The translations under genes and the position numbers were made by a program. Positions 15,364-22,685 of a DNA stretch of 36,605 bases are shown piece after piece (within the stretch, counting starts at the first letter, position 1; every line of letters starts with the position of its first letter). The stretch covers positions 1 through 36,605 of the forward strand of contig VGCQ01000007.1 in the NCBI GenBank assembly GCA_016870055.1. Direction: 5' to 3'. This stretch comes from Alphaproteobacteria bacterium. GTDB lineage: Bacteria; Pseudomonadota; Alphaproteobacteria; Reyranellales; Reyranellaceae. A model generated the notes under the pieces. It made no database searches, was not told the origin of the DNA, and saw only the letters and a list, made by a program, of their open reading frames with translations.

Positions 15364-16446
15364 ATGTTGCTGACACGGGTGAATAGCGGACTCGACGGTG
15401 TCGTCGTAGCCGACACCGCCATGAGCGAAGTCGATGGCGAAGCCGGCCGGCTGATCGTGCGCGGCCATGCCATCGAGGCGCTGGTGGCGACGCGCGGCTT
15501 TGAAGGCGTCGCGGCCTTGCTGTGGCAGGGCTACGCCGAGGGCGGCGGCGATGCGGCGGCAGTGCGGCGCGGCCTCGCGGCGGCGCGCCTCCGCGCCTTC
15601 GCCGACGTGCCCAGGCTGTTGGTGGCGGCGAGTGGCCTCAATCCGGTGGAGGCGCTGCGGGTCGGCATCGGCATGTTGGCCGACGCCGAGCCGATGCCTC
15701 ACCACTTCCTGATCTGCGGCGCCCTGCCGGTCTTCCTAGCGGCGCTGCTCAATGCCGAGAAAGGGTTGCCGGCGATCGCTCCCGATCGCGAACTGACGAC
15801 GGCGCAGGACTTTCTGCGCATGACGCGCGGTCAGCGCGCCGGGCCGGCCTTCGAGAGGGCGCTCGACACCTATCTCGCCACCATCGCCGACCACGGCTTC
15901 AACGCGTCGACCTTCACCGCCCGGGTCGTCGCCTCGACGCGCGCCGGCCTGATCTCGTCGGTGCTGGCGGCGCTTTGCGCGCTCAAGGGACCGCTGCATG
16001 GCGGCGCGCCCGGACCGGTGCTCGACATGCTGGACGAGATCGGCGAGGCATCACGCGCCGAGGCCTGGTTCGATCGGGCGTTCGCCGACGGCGTGACGCT
16101 GATGGGCTTCGGTCACCGCATCTACAAGGTCCGCGATCCACGGGCCGACGTCCTGAAGGCCACGGTCGCCACGCTTCCAGCGACGGCCGGCCGCCTGGCC
16201 TACGCCGCCGCAGTCGAGCAAGGAGCCATAGCTGCGCTGCGGCGGCACAAGCCGGGGCGTCGGCTCGAAACCAACGTCGAGTACTACACCGCCTTGCTGC
16301 TTGAGGCGTTGGCGGTGCCGCGAAGCGCCTTCACCGCCTTGTTCGCCGTCGGCCGCGCCGCCGGTTGGTGTGCCCACATCTTCGAGCAGGAGAAGGGCGG
16401 CCGCATCATACGGCCACAGTCGAACTATATCGGCCCGCGACCTTAG
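15364..16446 (+). CDS. Citrate synthase/2-methylcitrate synthase-like protein with Asp to Glu at the catalytic acid
   Basis: This is a 360-residue stand-alone citrate synthase-fold protein, shorter than the usual 370-430. It keeps His212 in G-P-L-H-G-G and His251 in G-F-G-H-R-I-Y-K-V-R-D-P-R-A. The catalytic aspartate motif N-V-D-F-Y reads N-V-E306-Y-Y, so the general base is glutamate. The family uses acetyl-CoA or propionyl-CoA with oxaloacetate; the substitution may change rate or substrate. An AAAGGA ribosome-binding site stands 6 bases before the ATG, and a strong promoter with an operator-like palindrome lies upstream. It shares its fold with the divergent HTH-fused homologue and overlaps the next convergent gene by 4 bases at the stop codons. 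The housekeeping gltA is probably elsewhere. Confidence 0.88.
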   Translation: MLLTRVNSGLDGVVVADTAMSEVDGEAGRLIVRGHAIEALVATRGFEGVAALLWQGYAEGGGDAAAVRRGLAAARLRAFADVPRLLVAASGLNPVEALRVGIGMLADAEPMPHHFLICGALPVFLAALLNAEKGLPAIAPDRELTTAQDFLRMTRGQRAGPAFERALDTYLATIADHGFNASTFTARVVASTRAGLISSVLAALCALKGPLHGGAPGPVLDMLDEIGEASRAEAWFDRAFADGVTLMGFGHRIYKVRDPRADVLKATVATLPATAGRLAYAAAVEQGAIAALRRHKPGRRLETNVEYYTALLLEALAVPRSAFTALFAVGRAAGWCAHIFEQEKGGRIIRPQSNYIGPRP

Positions 16447-16997
16447 GCGGTCCGCGCCGCGGTGCCCCGCCAGGCTCGGGCGCGGGTGCCGGCGGCATCG
16501 AACACCCAGGCGATGACGTCGATTCCGTCGGGCAGGAAGCGGGCGGTGAAGTGACGGCGCCAAAAGCTGCCGTCGGCATGGGCGAAGAGCGCCTCGACGC
16601 TGAACAGGTCGCGCCGCACGGTGAGCGTCGCCGACCGTGGCGCAGGTCGCGCGTCGGCCGAAGAGAGCAAGGCCACGCCGTCGATCAGAGTGCCGAAACG
16701 CAGCAGCTCGCCGCGCTCTGCGGTCTGCATGGGGCCGCCGTCGATGCGCAGCCAAAGCTCGGCCACGCCGTCGATGGCATGGATGTCGAACTGGACGGGG
16801 AACGGGGTGCGATCGTCGCGGTCGACACGCGGCTGCTTCGCTGGCGGGACGATGTCCTCGAGCGGGATCGATCGATGGAAACGCAGCGTGCCGCTATAGG
16901 CACCGAGCCAGTCGGGCCAGGGCGAATACTGCGCCCGCACCGGCCGAATTGCCGACGCCGCCATCGCCACACCGACGACGAGGCGGCGAGCGATCAC
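16443..16997 (-). CDS. Secreted protein of unknown function, last gene of the yceI operon
   Basis: This is a 184-residue protein that I do not recognise. Translation from the GTG at 16995-16997, which overlaps the yceI stop (GTGA), gives V-I-A-R-R-L-V-V-G-V-A-M-A-A-S-A-I-R-P-V-R-A-Q, a short signal peptide cleaved after A-R-A or so. The mature part alternates predicted beta-strands (V-Q-F-D-I-H-A-I-D-G-V-A-E-L-W-L-R-I-D-G-G, then F-S-V-E-A-L-F-A-H-A-D-G-S-F-W-R-R-H-F), which suggests a beta-rich periplasmic domain without cysteines. Being fourth in a tightly overlapped operon with phyH-like, b561 and yceI genes, it likely works in the same envelope process. A longer frame upstream is open but would run through yceI. 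Confidence 0.7.
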   Translation of the reverse strand: MIARRLVVGVAMAASAIRPVRAQYSPWPDWLGAYSGTLRFHRSIPLEDIVPPAKQPRVDRDDRTPFPVQFDIHAIDGVAELWLRIDGGPMQTAERGELLRFGTLIDGVALLSSADARPAPRSATLTVRRDLFSVEALFAHADGSFWRRHFTARFLPDGIDVIAWVFDAAGTRARAWRGTAARTA

Positions 16998-17575
16998 TTG
17001 GCGCGGCCGGCCATGACGGTGAGGTCGACGGTGACCTCGTCGCCGACCTGGCCAGTGCTGGCCCATTCATTCTGGCCGACGCCATAGTCGAGACGCTTCA
17101 CCGTCAGCCGGCCGCGCGCCGTCGCGCGCAGGCGGCCGGGCTGTGCCGGATCGTCGGCGATGGCGACCGTGAAAGGCAGGACGGCATCGCGCGTGACATC
17201 GCGTATCGTGAGCTTGCCGCGCGCCTCGTAGCGGCCGCCGCCGCCGTTGATCGCCGTCGACACGAAACGCGCCTCGGGGAACCTCTGGACGTCGAAAAAG
17301 TTGGAGCCCTTCATCAGGGAATCGACGTCGCGGTTGTTGGTCGATGCCGGCCGCATGTCGATCTTGATGTCGATGCGCGCCGCCGCGAGCGCGGCCGGAT
17401 CGAGCACGATGTCGCCGGTCCAGGTGGGGAAGCGGCCGCTGACGATCGAGCCGACCTGGCTGACGCTGAAGGTGAGCGAGCTGGCGCGCGGGTCGATCGT
17501 CCAGGCGTCTTGCGGACCGGCCGACGTCGGCAACGGCAGGAAGAAAAGAACGAATAGGACCAGCAAGCGACGCAT
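16994..17575 (-). CDS. YceI-family periplasmic lipid-binding-like protein
   Basis: This is a 193-residue secreted protein with a signal peptide (residues 1-19, L-L-V-L-F-V-L-F-F-L-P-L-P-T-S-A) and a complete YceI lipocalin-like barrel: W-T-I-D-P-R-A-S-S-L-T-F-S-V at the mature start, D-V-D-S-L-M-K-G-S-N-F-F-D-V at mid-length, and the closing V-G-D-E-V-T-V-D-L-T-V strand. The family binds long-chain isoprenoids or amphiphiles and is often next to a cytochrome b561, as in the E. coli yceJ-yceI pair. The same pair is present here: the ATG shares one base with the b561 stop (TGATG). The downstream secreted gene overlaps by 4 bases. A role in handling quinone-like lipids is an inference. Confidence 0.93.
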   Translation of the reverse strand: MRRLLVLFVLFFLPLPTSAGPQDAWTIDPRASSLTFSVSQVGSIVSGRFPTWTGDIVLDPAALAAARIDIKIDMRPASTNNRDVDSLMKGSNFFDVQRFPEARFVSTAINGGGGRYEARGKLTIRDVTRDAVLPFTVAIADDPAQPGRLRATARGRLTVKRLDYGVGQNEWASTGQVGDEVTVDLTVMAGRAK

Positions 17576-18117
17576 CAGCTTCCTCCCAATGGCCACATGC
17601 GGCGGAGCACGCCGTCGCGGCGCCACAGATCGTGGTACAACACGGCGGCCACGTGCAGGATCAGGACGCCGATCAACAATCGAGACAGCCCATAGTGGGT
17701 GGTCTTCAGTGCTTCGAACAAGGCGCGATCGCCGGGCACAAGATCGGGCAGGCGCAGGATCCCGAACCAGACGATGCTGATGCCGGCCGCCGAGCTCATC
17801 GCCCAGCCGCTGATCGGCAGGGCGATCAGCAGCGCCAGCAGGGTCCAGTGCACGATCGGCGCAGCCTTCGCCTGCCAGCCCGTCACGGCGGCCGGCAACG
17901 CCGGAGGCGGATGACGACGACGCCACAGGATGCGCGCCCCGGCGAGCGCCAGCACGGCCAGCCCGACCCATTTGTGCCAGTTGTAGGCCTGCAGCTTAGC
18001 CAGGCCGAGCGGCAAGCCGGTCATCCACAGACCAAGAGCGAGCAGTCCCAACACGGCAACGGCGCTGATCCAGTGCAGCGCCCGGGAGACGGGATGATAG
18101 GTCGTCGCCGGACTCAG
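17575..18117 (-). CDS. Cytochrome b561, apparent CTG start
   Basis: This is a four-helix di-haem membrane cytochrome of about 180 residues. Histidines typical of the family are present: Y-H-P-V-S-R-A-L-H-W in helix 1, N-W-H-K-W-V-G in the loop before helix 2, I-V-H-W-T-L in helix 3 and L-I-L-H-V-A-A-V-L-Y-H-D in helix 4. It would move electrons between the quinone pool and a periplasmic partner such as YceI. No ATG or GTG lies near the right N-terminus. The only codon in place is CTG at 18115-18117, which overlaps the phyH-like stop (CTGA) and has GAGGAA 8 bases upstream, so a CTG start coupled to the upstream gene is the best reading. TTG codons further in would cut into helix 1. Confidence 0.85.
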   Translation of the reverse strand: MSPATTYHPVSRALHWISAVAVLGLLALGLWMTGLPLGLAKLQAYNWHKWVGLAVLALAGARILWRRRHPPPALPAAVTGWQAKAAPIVHWTLLALLIALPISGWAMSSAAGISIVWFGILRLPDLVPGDRALFEALKTTHYGLSRLLIGVLILHVAAVLYHDLWRRDGVLRRMWPLGGS

Positions 18118-18995
18118 TGCCGGGCTTCCTCGTAGGCCGCGAAGAACCTCCGGCCGCTGCCGCGCTGGTTCTCGTAGATCGAGCCCTGATGATCGGCCGG
18201 CGGCAGCGGCATGCGCACCGGCGCCGGCACGACCCTCGGCTCGATCGTGGGCTCGCCCAGCACCATGCGGCTGTTGAATTCCTCGAAGTTCGCCACCCCC
18301 ATCAGCGGCCACGCGTCGGCGGCGGTGTACTCGTGCAGCAGCAGGCGGCGCTGGCGATTGGAGCGGTTGAGGGCCGAACCGTGCACCAGGCGCGCATGGT
18401 GGATGGTCATCGAGCCGGCCGGGCCGGTGAGCGGCACTGCTCGGCCGAAGTCGATCTCGTCGGCCTCGGGGTTCATGGCGCCGCAGAATCGGCCGTCGGC
18501 GTGGTGGTCGAAGGTCGGGCCCCGATGGCTGCCCGGTACGACCATCAGCGGACCGTTGTCGATGTCGCAGTCGTCGAGATAGATGCCGGTCGCCAGCACG
18601 TCGTCGTTGGTATGGGGATAGAACGCCCAGTCCTGATGCCATTCGACCGGCGACCCGTAGCCCGCCGACTTCATGTTGAGCTTGCCGCCGTGCTGGCGGA
18701 CACTGGGCCCCAGAAGCTGCGCCAGGATCGCCGTGATCTTCTGATCGCGCGCCAGCGCGTGGAAGAAGGCGTAGCGCTTGAAGATCGCGGGTTTCAAGCG
18801 CCGCACGCGCGGCAGGGCCGCGCTGTGGCTGGGTTCGAGGTCGTAGAGATCGTCATTGGCCGACACGCCGCGCGCCTCGGCGACGATCCGGTCGGTGAGG
18901 GCACGAAGCTCGGCGAGTTGGTCGCCCGCGATCAAGCGTGGGACGACCAGATAGCCGTCGCGACGATAGGCGTCGATCTGTTGGTCGGTGAGCAT
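18114..18995 (-). CDS. Phytanoyl-CoA dioxygenase (PhyH) family protein
   Basis: This is a 293-residue non-haem Fe(II)/2-oxoglutarate oxygenase. The N-terminus D-Q-Q-I-D-A-Y-R-R-D-G-Y-L-V-V is the usual PhyH start. The iron ligands are the H-x-D of E-W-H-Q-D-W-A-F and the distal histidine in L-V-H-G-S-A-L-N-R-S, followed by N-R-Q-R-R, whose arginine would bind 2-oxoglutarate. D-N-G-P-L-M-V-V-P-G-S-H-R-G is another family hallmark. It probably hydroxylates a small molecule in the cytoplasm; bacterial members act on many substrates and phytanoyl-CoA itself is unlikely. It is first in the operon with b561, yceI and a secreted protein, and lies 44 bp from a divergent second oxygenase. The ATG at 18993-18995 fits the family length. 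Confidence 0.9.
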   Translation of the reverse strand: MLTDQQIDAYRRDGYLVVPRLIAGDQLAELRALTDRIVAEARGVSANDDLYDLEPSHSAALPRVRRLKPAIFKRYAFFHALARDQKITAILAQLLGPSVRQHGGKLNMKSAGYGSPVEWHQDWAFYPHTNDDVLATGIYLDDCDIDNGPLMVVPGSHRGPTFDHHADGRFCGAMNPEADEIDFGRAVPLTGPAGSMTIHHARLVHGSALNRSNRQRRLLLHEYTAADAWPLMGVANFEEFNSRMVLGEPTIEPRVVPAPVRMPLPPADHQGSIYENQRGSGRRFFAAYEEARH

Positions 18996-19039
18996 GTCGA
19001 ACCATAGCACAGCACAGCGGCTTGGCCGATAATCACGCC

Positions 19040-19672
19040 ATGGCGATCCGTGCCCTTTTCCCGACACTAATCTATAGAAAATCCATCGGCGGCGCGGATT
19101 GGCGCCGGCTCAACCTGGAACTGGCCGACGAATGCCGTTCCCTGGCTGCTTCCGACGCGGCGGGCCGGCGGTGGTCGGCGCGACACTATCTCGGCGGCTA
19201 CACGTCCTATGGTTCGCTCGATCGCCTCCATCTCGTCTCCTCGCTGTTCGCGCGACTGCGTCGGCGCATCGACGCGCACGTCAGGGCCTTCACGCGGGCG
19301 CTGCCCTACGATCTGTCGGGCCGCGCGCTCGCCATGACCGACTGCTGGGCCAACGTCATGCCGGCCGGAGCGGTCCATTCGCTGCACCTGCACCCTGCGT
19401 CGTTCATCAGCGGCACCTACTATGTCGAGGTGCCGAAGGGAGCTGGGGCGCTGAAATTCGAGGATCCACGTCTTGGCTTGCACATGGCGACACCGCCGCG
19501 CCGGGCCGACGCGCCGGCCGGGCTGCGAGCCTTCGTCGACGTGCCCGCCAAGCCGGGCGAGATCGTGCTGTTCGAGAGCTGGTTGCGCCACGAGGTGCCG
19601 CCGGCGCGCTTCTCTGGCGAGCGCATCTCGATTAGCTTCAACTATGCCTGGGCCGCCAAGGCCCGCTGCTGA
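19040..19672 (+). CDS. Putative 2OG-Fe(II) oxygenase, TIGR02466 type
   Basis: This 210-residue protein matches the TIGR02466/2OG-FeII_Oxy_5 pattern: A-L-F-P-T-L-I-Y near the start, W-A-N-V-M-P-A-G-A-V-H-S-L-H-L-H-P with S-F-I-S-G-T-Y-Y-V, A-L-K-F-E-D-P-R, and G-E-I-V-L-F-E-S-W-L-R-H-E-V-P-P followed by G-E-R-I-S-I-S-F-N-Y. The histidines and the Arg near the end fit the jelly-roll iron site. The family has no settled substrate; peptidyl or small-molecule hydroxylation is likely. The ATG at 19040 is preferred to an in-frame TTG 18 bases upstream. It faces the phyH-like gene, giving a divergent oxygenase pair, and is 11 bp from the next amidohydrolase gene. Confidence 0.88.
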   Translation: MAIRALFPTLIYRKSIGGADWRRLNLELADECRSLAASDAAGRRWSARHYLGGYTSYGSLDRLHLVSSLFARLRRRIDAHVRAFTRALPYDLSGRALAMTDCWANVMPAGAVHSLHLHPASFISGTYYVEVPKGAGALKFEDPRLGLHMATPPRRADAPAGLRAFVDVPAKPGEIVLFESWLRHEVPPARFSGERISISFNYAWAAKARC

Positions 19673-19683
19673 GGGATCGTCCC

Positions 19684-20496
19684 ATGCGCGTTTTTCTCGT
19701 CATTGCAGGCCTGCTTGCCGCCACCGGCCCGGCATTCGCCGACCAGGAGCTGCCGATCTTCGATGCCCACATGCACTACAGCCACGACGCCTGGGAGGTG
19801 GTTCCACCCAAGATGGTGGTCGAAATCCTGAAGAAGGCCGGCGTTAGGCGCGCCATGGTGTCGAGCTCGAACAACGAGGGCACCAAGATGCTGCAAGACG
19901 TGGCGCCGTCGGTCATCGTGCCGGAACTACGCCCCTATCGCTCGCGCGGCGAGGTATCGACCTGGCTTCGCGACACCACGATCATCCCGTTCCTCGAGGA
20001 TCTGCTGCGCCAGCGCAAGTACGTGGCGATCGGCGAGTTTCACGTCTACGGCGCGGATGCCGATCTGCCCAACATGCGCCGCGTCGTCGAGCTCGCCAAG
20101 CAATATGGCCTTTATCTGCATTCGCATTCCGATGCCGACGCCGTGGAACGTCATTTCCAGCAGGATCCCGGCGCACGGGTGCTGTGGGCGCACTCGGGTT
20201 TCGAGCGGCCCGAGAAAGTGCGCGAGATGCTGCGCCGCTACTCGAATCTGTGGTGCGAACTTGCCTTCCTGACCTCGCATGCTTCCAACGGCAAGGTGGC
20301 ACCGGGCTGGCGGGAGACCTTCCTCGAGTTCCCCGATCGCTTCGTGGTCGGCACCGACACCTTCACGCCCGAGCGCTGGCACTACGTCGTGGAGCACGCC
20401 CGGTGGTCCCGCCAATGGTTGGCCGACCTGCCCCCCGACGTTGCGCGGAAGATAGCTTACGAAAACGGTGACCGCTTGTTCGGCGGCAGCCGATGA
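19684..20496 (+). CDS. Secreted amidohydrolase-2 family protein
   Basis: This 270-residue protein has a signal peptide (residues 1-19, ending G-P-A-F-A) and a TIM-barrel metal hydrolase of the amidohydrolase_2 type. The mature part begins with I-F-D27-A-H29-M-H31, the first metal motif. L-Y-L-H-S-H-S-D-A-D and L-W-A-H-S-G-F carry later histidines, and V-V-G-T-D-T-F the final aspartate. The barrel looks complete though compact. Export of such an enzyme is not common. It overlaps the YtkA-like gene by 4 bases (ATGA), so the amidohydrolase, YtkA-like and di-haem genes form a coupled periplasmic set. The substrate is unknown; the family includes decarboxylases and lactonases. Confidence 0.88.
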   Translation: MRVFLVIAGLLAATGPAFADQELPIFDAHMHYSHDAWEVVPPKMVVEILKKAGVRRAMVSSSNNEGTKMLQDVAPSVIVPELRPYRSRGEVSTWLRDTTIIPFLEDLLRQRKYVAIGEFHVYGADADLPNMRRVVELAKQYGLYLHSHSDADAVERHFQQDPGARVLWAHSGFERPEKVREMLRRYSNLWCELAFLTSHASNGKVAPGWRETFLEFPDRFVVGTDTFTPERWHYVVEHARWSRQWLADLPPDVARKIAYENGDRLFGGSR

Positions 20497-20894
20497 GGCT
20501 GGTAGCGGCGCTGTTCGCGCTGCTCTGTGCGCCGTCGGCCTGGGCGTCCTGTCCGCTCGATCTCGGCCGCGGCACGGGCCTGGTCGTCTTCTCCAGCCAC
20601 TACATCGTGGCCTTTCGTCCCGAGCCGATCCGCATCGAGGTCGGCGACCCGTTCAGCTTGCTGATCAACGCCTGCACCAGGAACAACCGTGCGGCCGAGC
20701 TGGTCGCCGTCGATGCCCAGATGCCCGAGCACCGCCATGGCATGAACTACCGGCCGACCATCGTGTCTCTGGGCGATGGCCGCTATCGCGTCGACGGCAT
20801 GGTGTTCCACATGCCCGGCCGATGGGAAATTTCCATGGACGTGCGGGCTGGCGAGGAAAGCGAGCGGCTGTCGCACGAATTCATCCTCAAATGA
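20493..20894 (+). CDS. YtkA-like secreted protein
   Basis: This is a 133-residue protein with a signal peptide (residues 1-18, ending A-W-A-S) and one small beta-sandwich. The stretch M-P-E-H-R-H-G-M-N-Y, followed by G-R-Y-R-V-D-G-M-V-F-H-M-P-G-R-W-E-I, is the YtkA/FixH-like signature. Histidines and methionines in that loop are the kind that bind copper, so a metallochaperone role is conceivable. Two cysteines near the start of the mature part (C-P-L-D and N-A-C-T) could form a disulphide. It lies between the amidohydrolase and the di-haem peroxidase-like gene with 4-base overlaps on both sides, so all three are probably made together and act in the periplasm. Confidence 0.82.
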   Translation: MRLVAALFALLCAPSAWASCPLDLGRGTGLVVFSSHYIVAFRPEPIRIEVGDPFSLLINACTRNNRAAELVAVDAQMPEHRHGMNYRPTIVSLGDGRYRVDGMVFHMPGRWEISMDVRAGEESERLSHEFILK

Positions 20895-22053
20895 GGTTGT
20901 GGCCGGCCGGCGCGATGTTGCTGGCGCTTGCCTGGCCGGCGATCGCGCAGACATTGCTGCCATGGTCGGAAGAAGAGCGTGCGGCGATTGCCCGCCACGG
21001 GCCGTGGCCGCCGCCGCCGGTGCGCGACCCGTCCAATCGCATCTCGGGGATGCCGGCCGGAATCGTGCTGGGCGAATACCTGTTCAACGATCCGCGCCTG
21101 TCGGCGGACGGCCGCATGAGCTGCAGCACCTGCCATATCGAGGGACGCGACTGGGGCGACGGCCGCGCGCGCGCCATGGGCCGGGGCGAACTCGACCGCC
21201 GCACGCAAACGCTGTGGAACGTGGGCTATGGGCACTGGTTCGGCTGGGATGGTGCCGGCGATTCGCTGTGGGCGCAGTCGATCCGGCCGATTCTCGATCC
21301 GCGCGAGATGGCCGGCGACGCCGCGCGCGTGGCGCGGCTGCTGCGCGAAGATCCAGCACTGGCCTGTGGCTACCAACGGGCCTACGGCGAGAAGCCTGGC
21401 ACCGACGACGAGAAGCTCCTGGTCGACACGGCCAAGGCCATGGCGGCTTTCCAGGCTACCTTGGTCAGCCCGCGCACGCCGTTCGACGCCTTCCACGACG
21501 CCCTGCAGGCTGGCGATGCCGCGACCGCGGCGCACTACCCTCTGGCGGCTCAGCGCGGGCTGAAGATCTTCATCGCCGCCAACTGCAGCGCCTGCCATTT
21601 CGGGCCGCGCTTCACCAACGGCGAGTTTGGCGATGTCGGCATCCCGTTTTCACGCGGCCGGGCGCGGTCGATGCGGGGCGGCTGGACGGGCTCGACAAGC
21701 TCGCCAACAGCGCGTTCAACCTGCTCGGCCGCTACAACGACGATTCGTCCGGCGCGTCGGCCCGGCGGACCCGCCATGTTCAGCGCTTGCACAGCAACTT
21801 CGGCGAATTTCGCGTGCTCGGCCTGCGTCAGGCGCGATCGGGACCGTTCATGCACAACGGCCACCTGGCGACGCTCGAAGATGTGGTGAGGCATTATTCC
21901 GAGGTCAGCCCGGATCGGCTGCATAGCGACGCCCTGCCTCTGGTCCGGCCGCTGGCACTCACGGCCGATCAGAGCGCCGATCTGGTTGCCTTCCTGCGCT
22001 CGCTTTCGGTCGACGCACCGCCGCGACCGTCGCCGCCGCCACTCTGCCCCTGA
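20891..22053 (+). pseudogene. Di-haem cytochrome c peroxidase/MauG-like gene with a single-base frameshift
   Basis: Reading from the ATG at 20891 gives a signal peptide (ending P-A-I-A-Q), the first haem site C78-S-T-C81-H82, N-V-G-Y-G-H-W-F-G-W-D-G, and the second haem site C232-S-A-C235-H236. After G-I-P-F253 the family sequence stops making sense. It resumes in another frame as R-P-G-A-V-D-A-G-R-L-D-G-L and continues through F-M-H-N-G-H-L-A-T-L-E-D-V-V-R-H-Y to a normal end at 22053. One base is missing at or near the T4 run at 21647-21650; one added T would restore I-P-F-F-T-R-P-G. Without repair a non-family tail follows to 21889. It may be a true pseudogene, a recent mutation or a sequence error. 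The intact product would be a periplasmic peroxidase or protein-oxidising enzyme partnered with the YtkA-like protein. Confidence 0.85.
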
Positions 22054-22058
22054 CCCAT

Positions 22059-22532
22059 TTAGCGCAAACGGGCGAGGGCGGACTCCAGGATCCAGGCTGC
22101 GGCGGCGGCGTCGATGCGCTCGGCGCGTTTGGCGCGGCTCATGTCGTAGTCCTCGATCATGCCGCGGGTGACGGCGGCGGTGCTGAGCCGCTCGTCCTGC
22201 AGGACGACCGGGAGAGCCGCCACGGCCGCCGGCCCGTGCAGGGCGATGTTGGCGGTGAACTGCCGGATCGACTGGCAACGCGGACCTTCGCTGCCATCCA
22301 TATTGAGCGGCAGGCCGATCGCCAGGCCCTTGATCTCGTGCTTGCTCACCAGGTCGCTCAGTGACGCGAGGTCCACCGCGAGCTTGCTGCGCCGCAGCGT
22401 CGTGAGCGGCGTCGCCAGCATGCGTAGGACGTCCGAGGTGGCAATGCCGATCGTCTTGGTGCCGACATCGAGCGCCATCAGTCTCCCGGACGGTACCCGC
22501 ACCTTGAATTCCGCGAAGTCGACGACGGGCAT
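22059..22532 (-). CDS. ruvX: Putative pre-16S rRNA nuclease / Holliday junction resolvase-like YqgF
   Basis: This 157-residue RNase H-fold protein processes the 5' end of 16S rRNA in E. coli and is often named RuvX. It shows A-L-D-V-G-T-K-T-I-G-I-A-T-S-D at the start of the fold, G-L-P-L-N-M-D-G-S-E-G, D-E-R-L-S-T and the closing D-A-A-A-A-A-W-I-L-E, which together supply the acidic active site. The ATG at 22530-22532 gives a short N-terminal lead of about 18 residues before the fold, normal in alphaproteobacteria; the longer open frame upstream has no family similarity. In many relatives ruvX is directly upstream of pyrB and divergent from gatC. Here both contacts are broken by accessory genes. 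Confidence 0.94.
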   Translation of the reverse strand: MPVVDFAEFKVRVPSGRLMALDVGTKTIGIATSDVLRMLATPLTTLRRSKLAVDLASLSDLVSKHEIKGLAIGLPLNMDGSEGPRCQSIRQFTANIALHGPAAVAALPVVLQDERLSTAAVTRGMIEDYDMSRAKRAERIDAAAAAWILESALARLR

Positions 22533-22685
22533 GGTCAGGGCGCCTTCGCGTCCAGCCAAGGCTGTAACTGGACCCATTTGTCGTGAATGAGGGCTGCCCT
22601 GCCGGCCATGGTCGGGGTTATAAGGTGGTCGAGTCCTTTGGTCGACAAGGTCGGCGGGAGTTGGCGTCGCGAGCGGATTCGTCAG

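Noticed and set aside
22587-22685. Earlier ATG for the antiporter
   Set aside because: It adds 33 basic residues unlike the family; the GTG at 22686 sits just before the first membrane helix.
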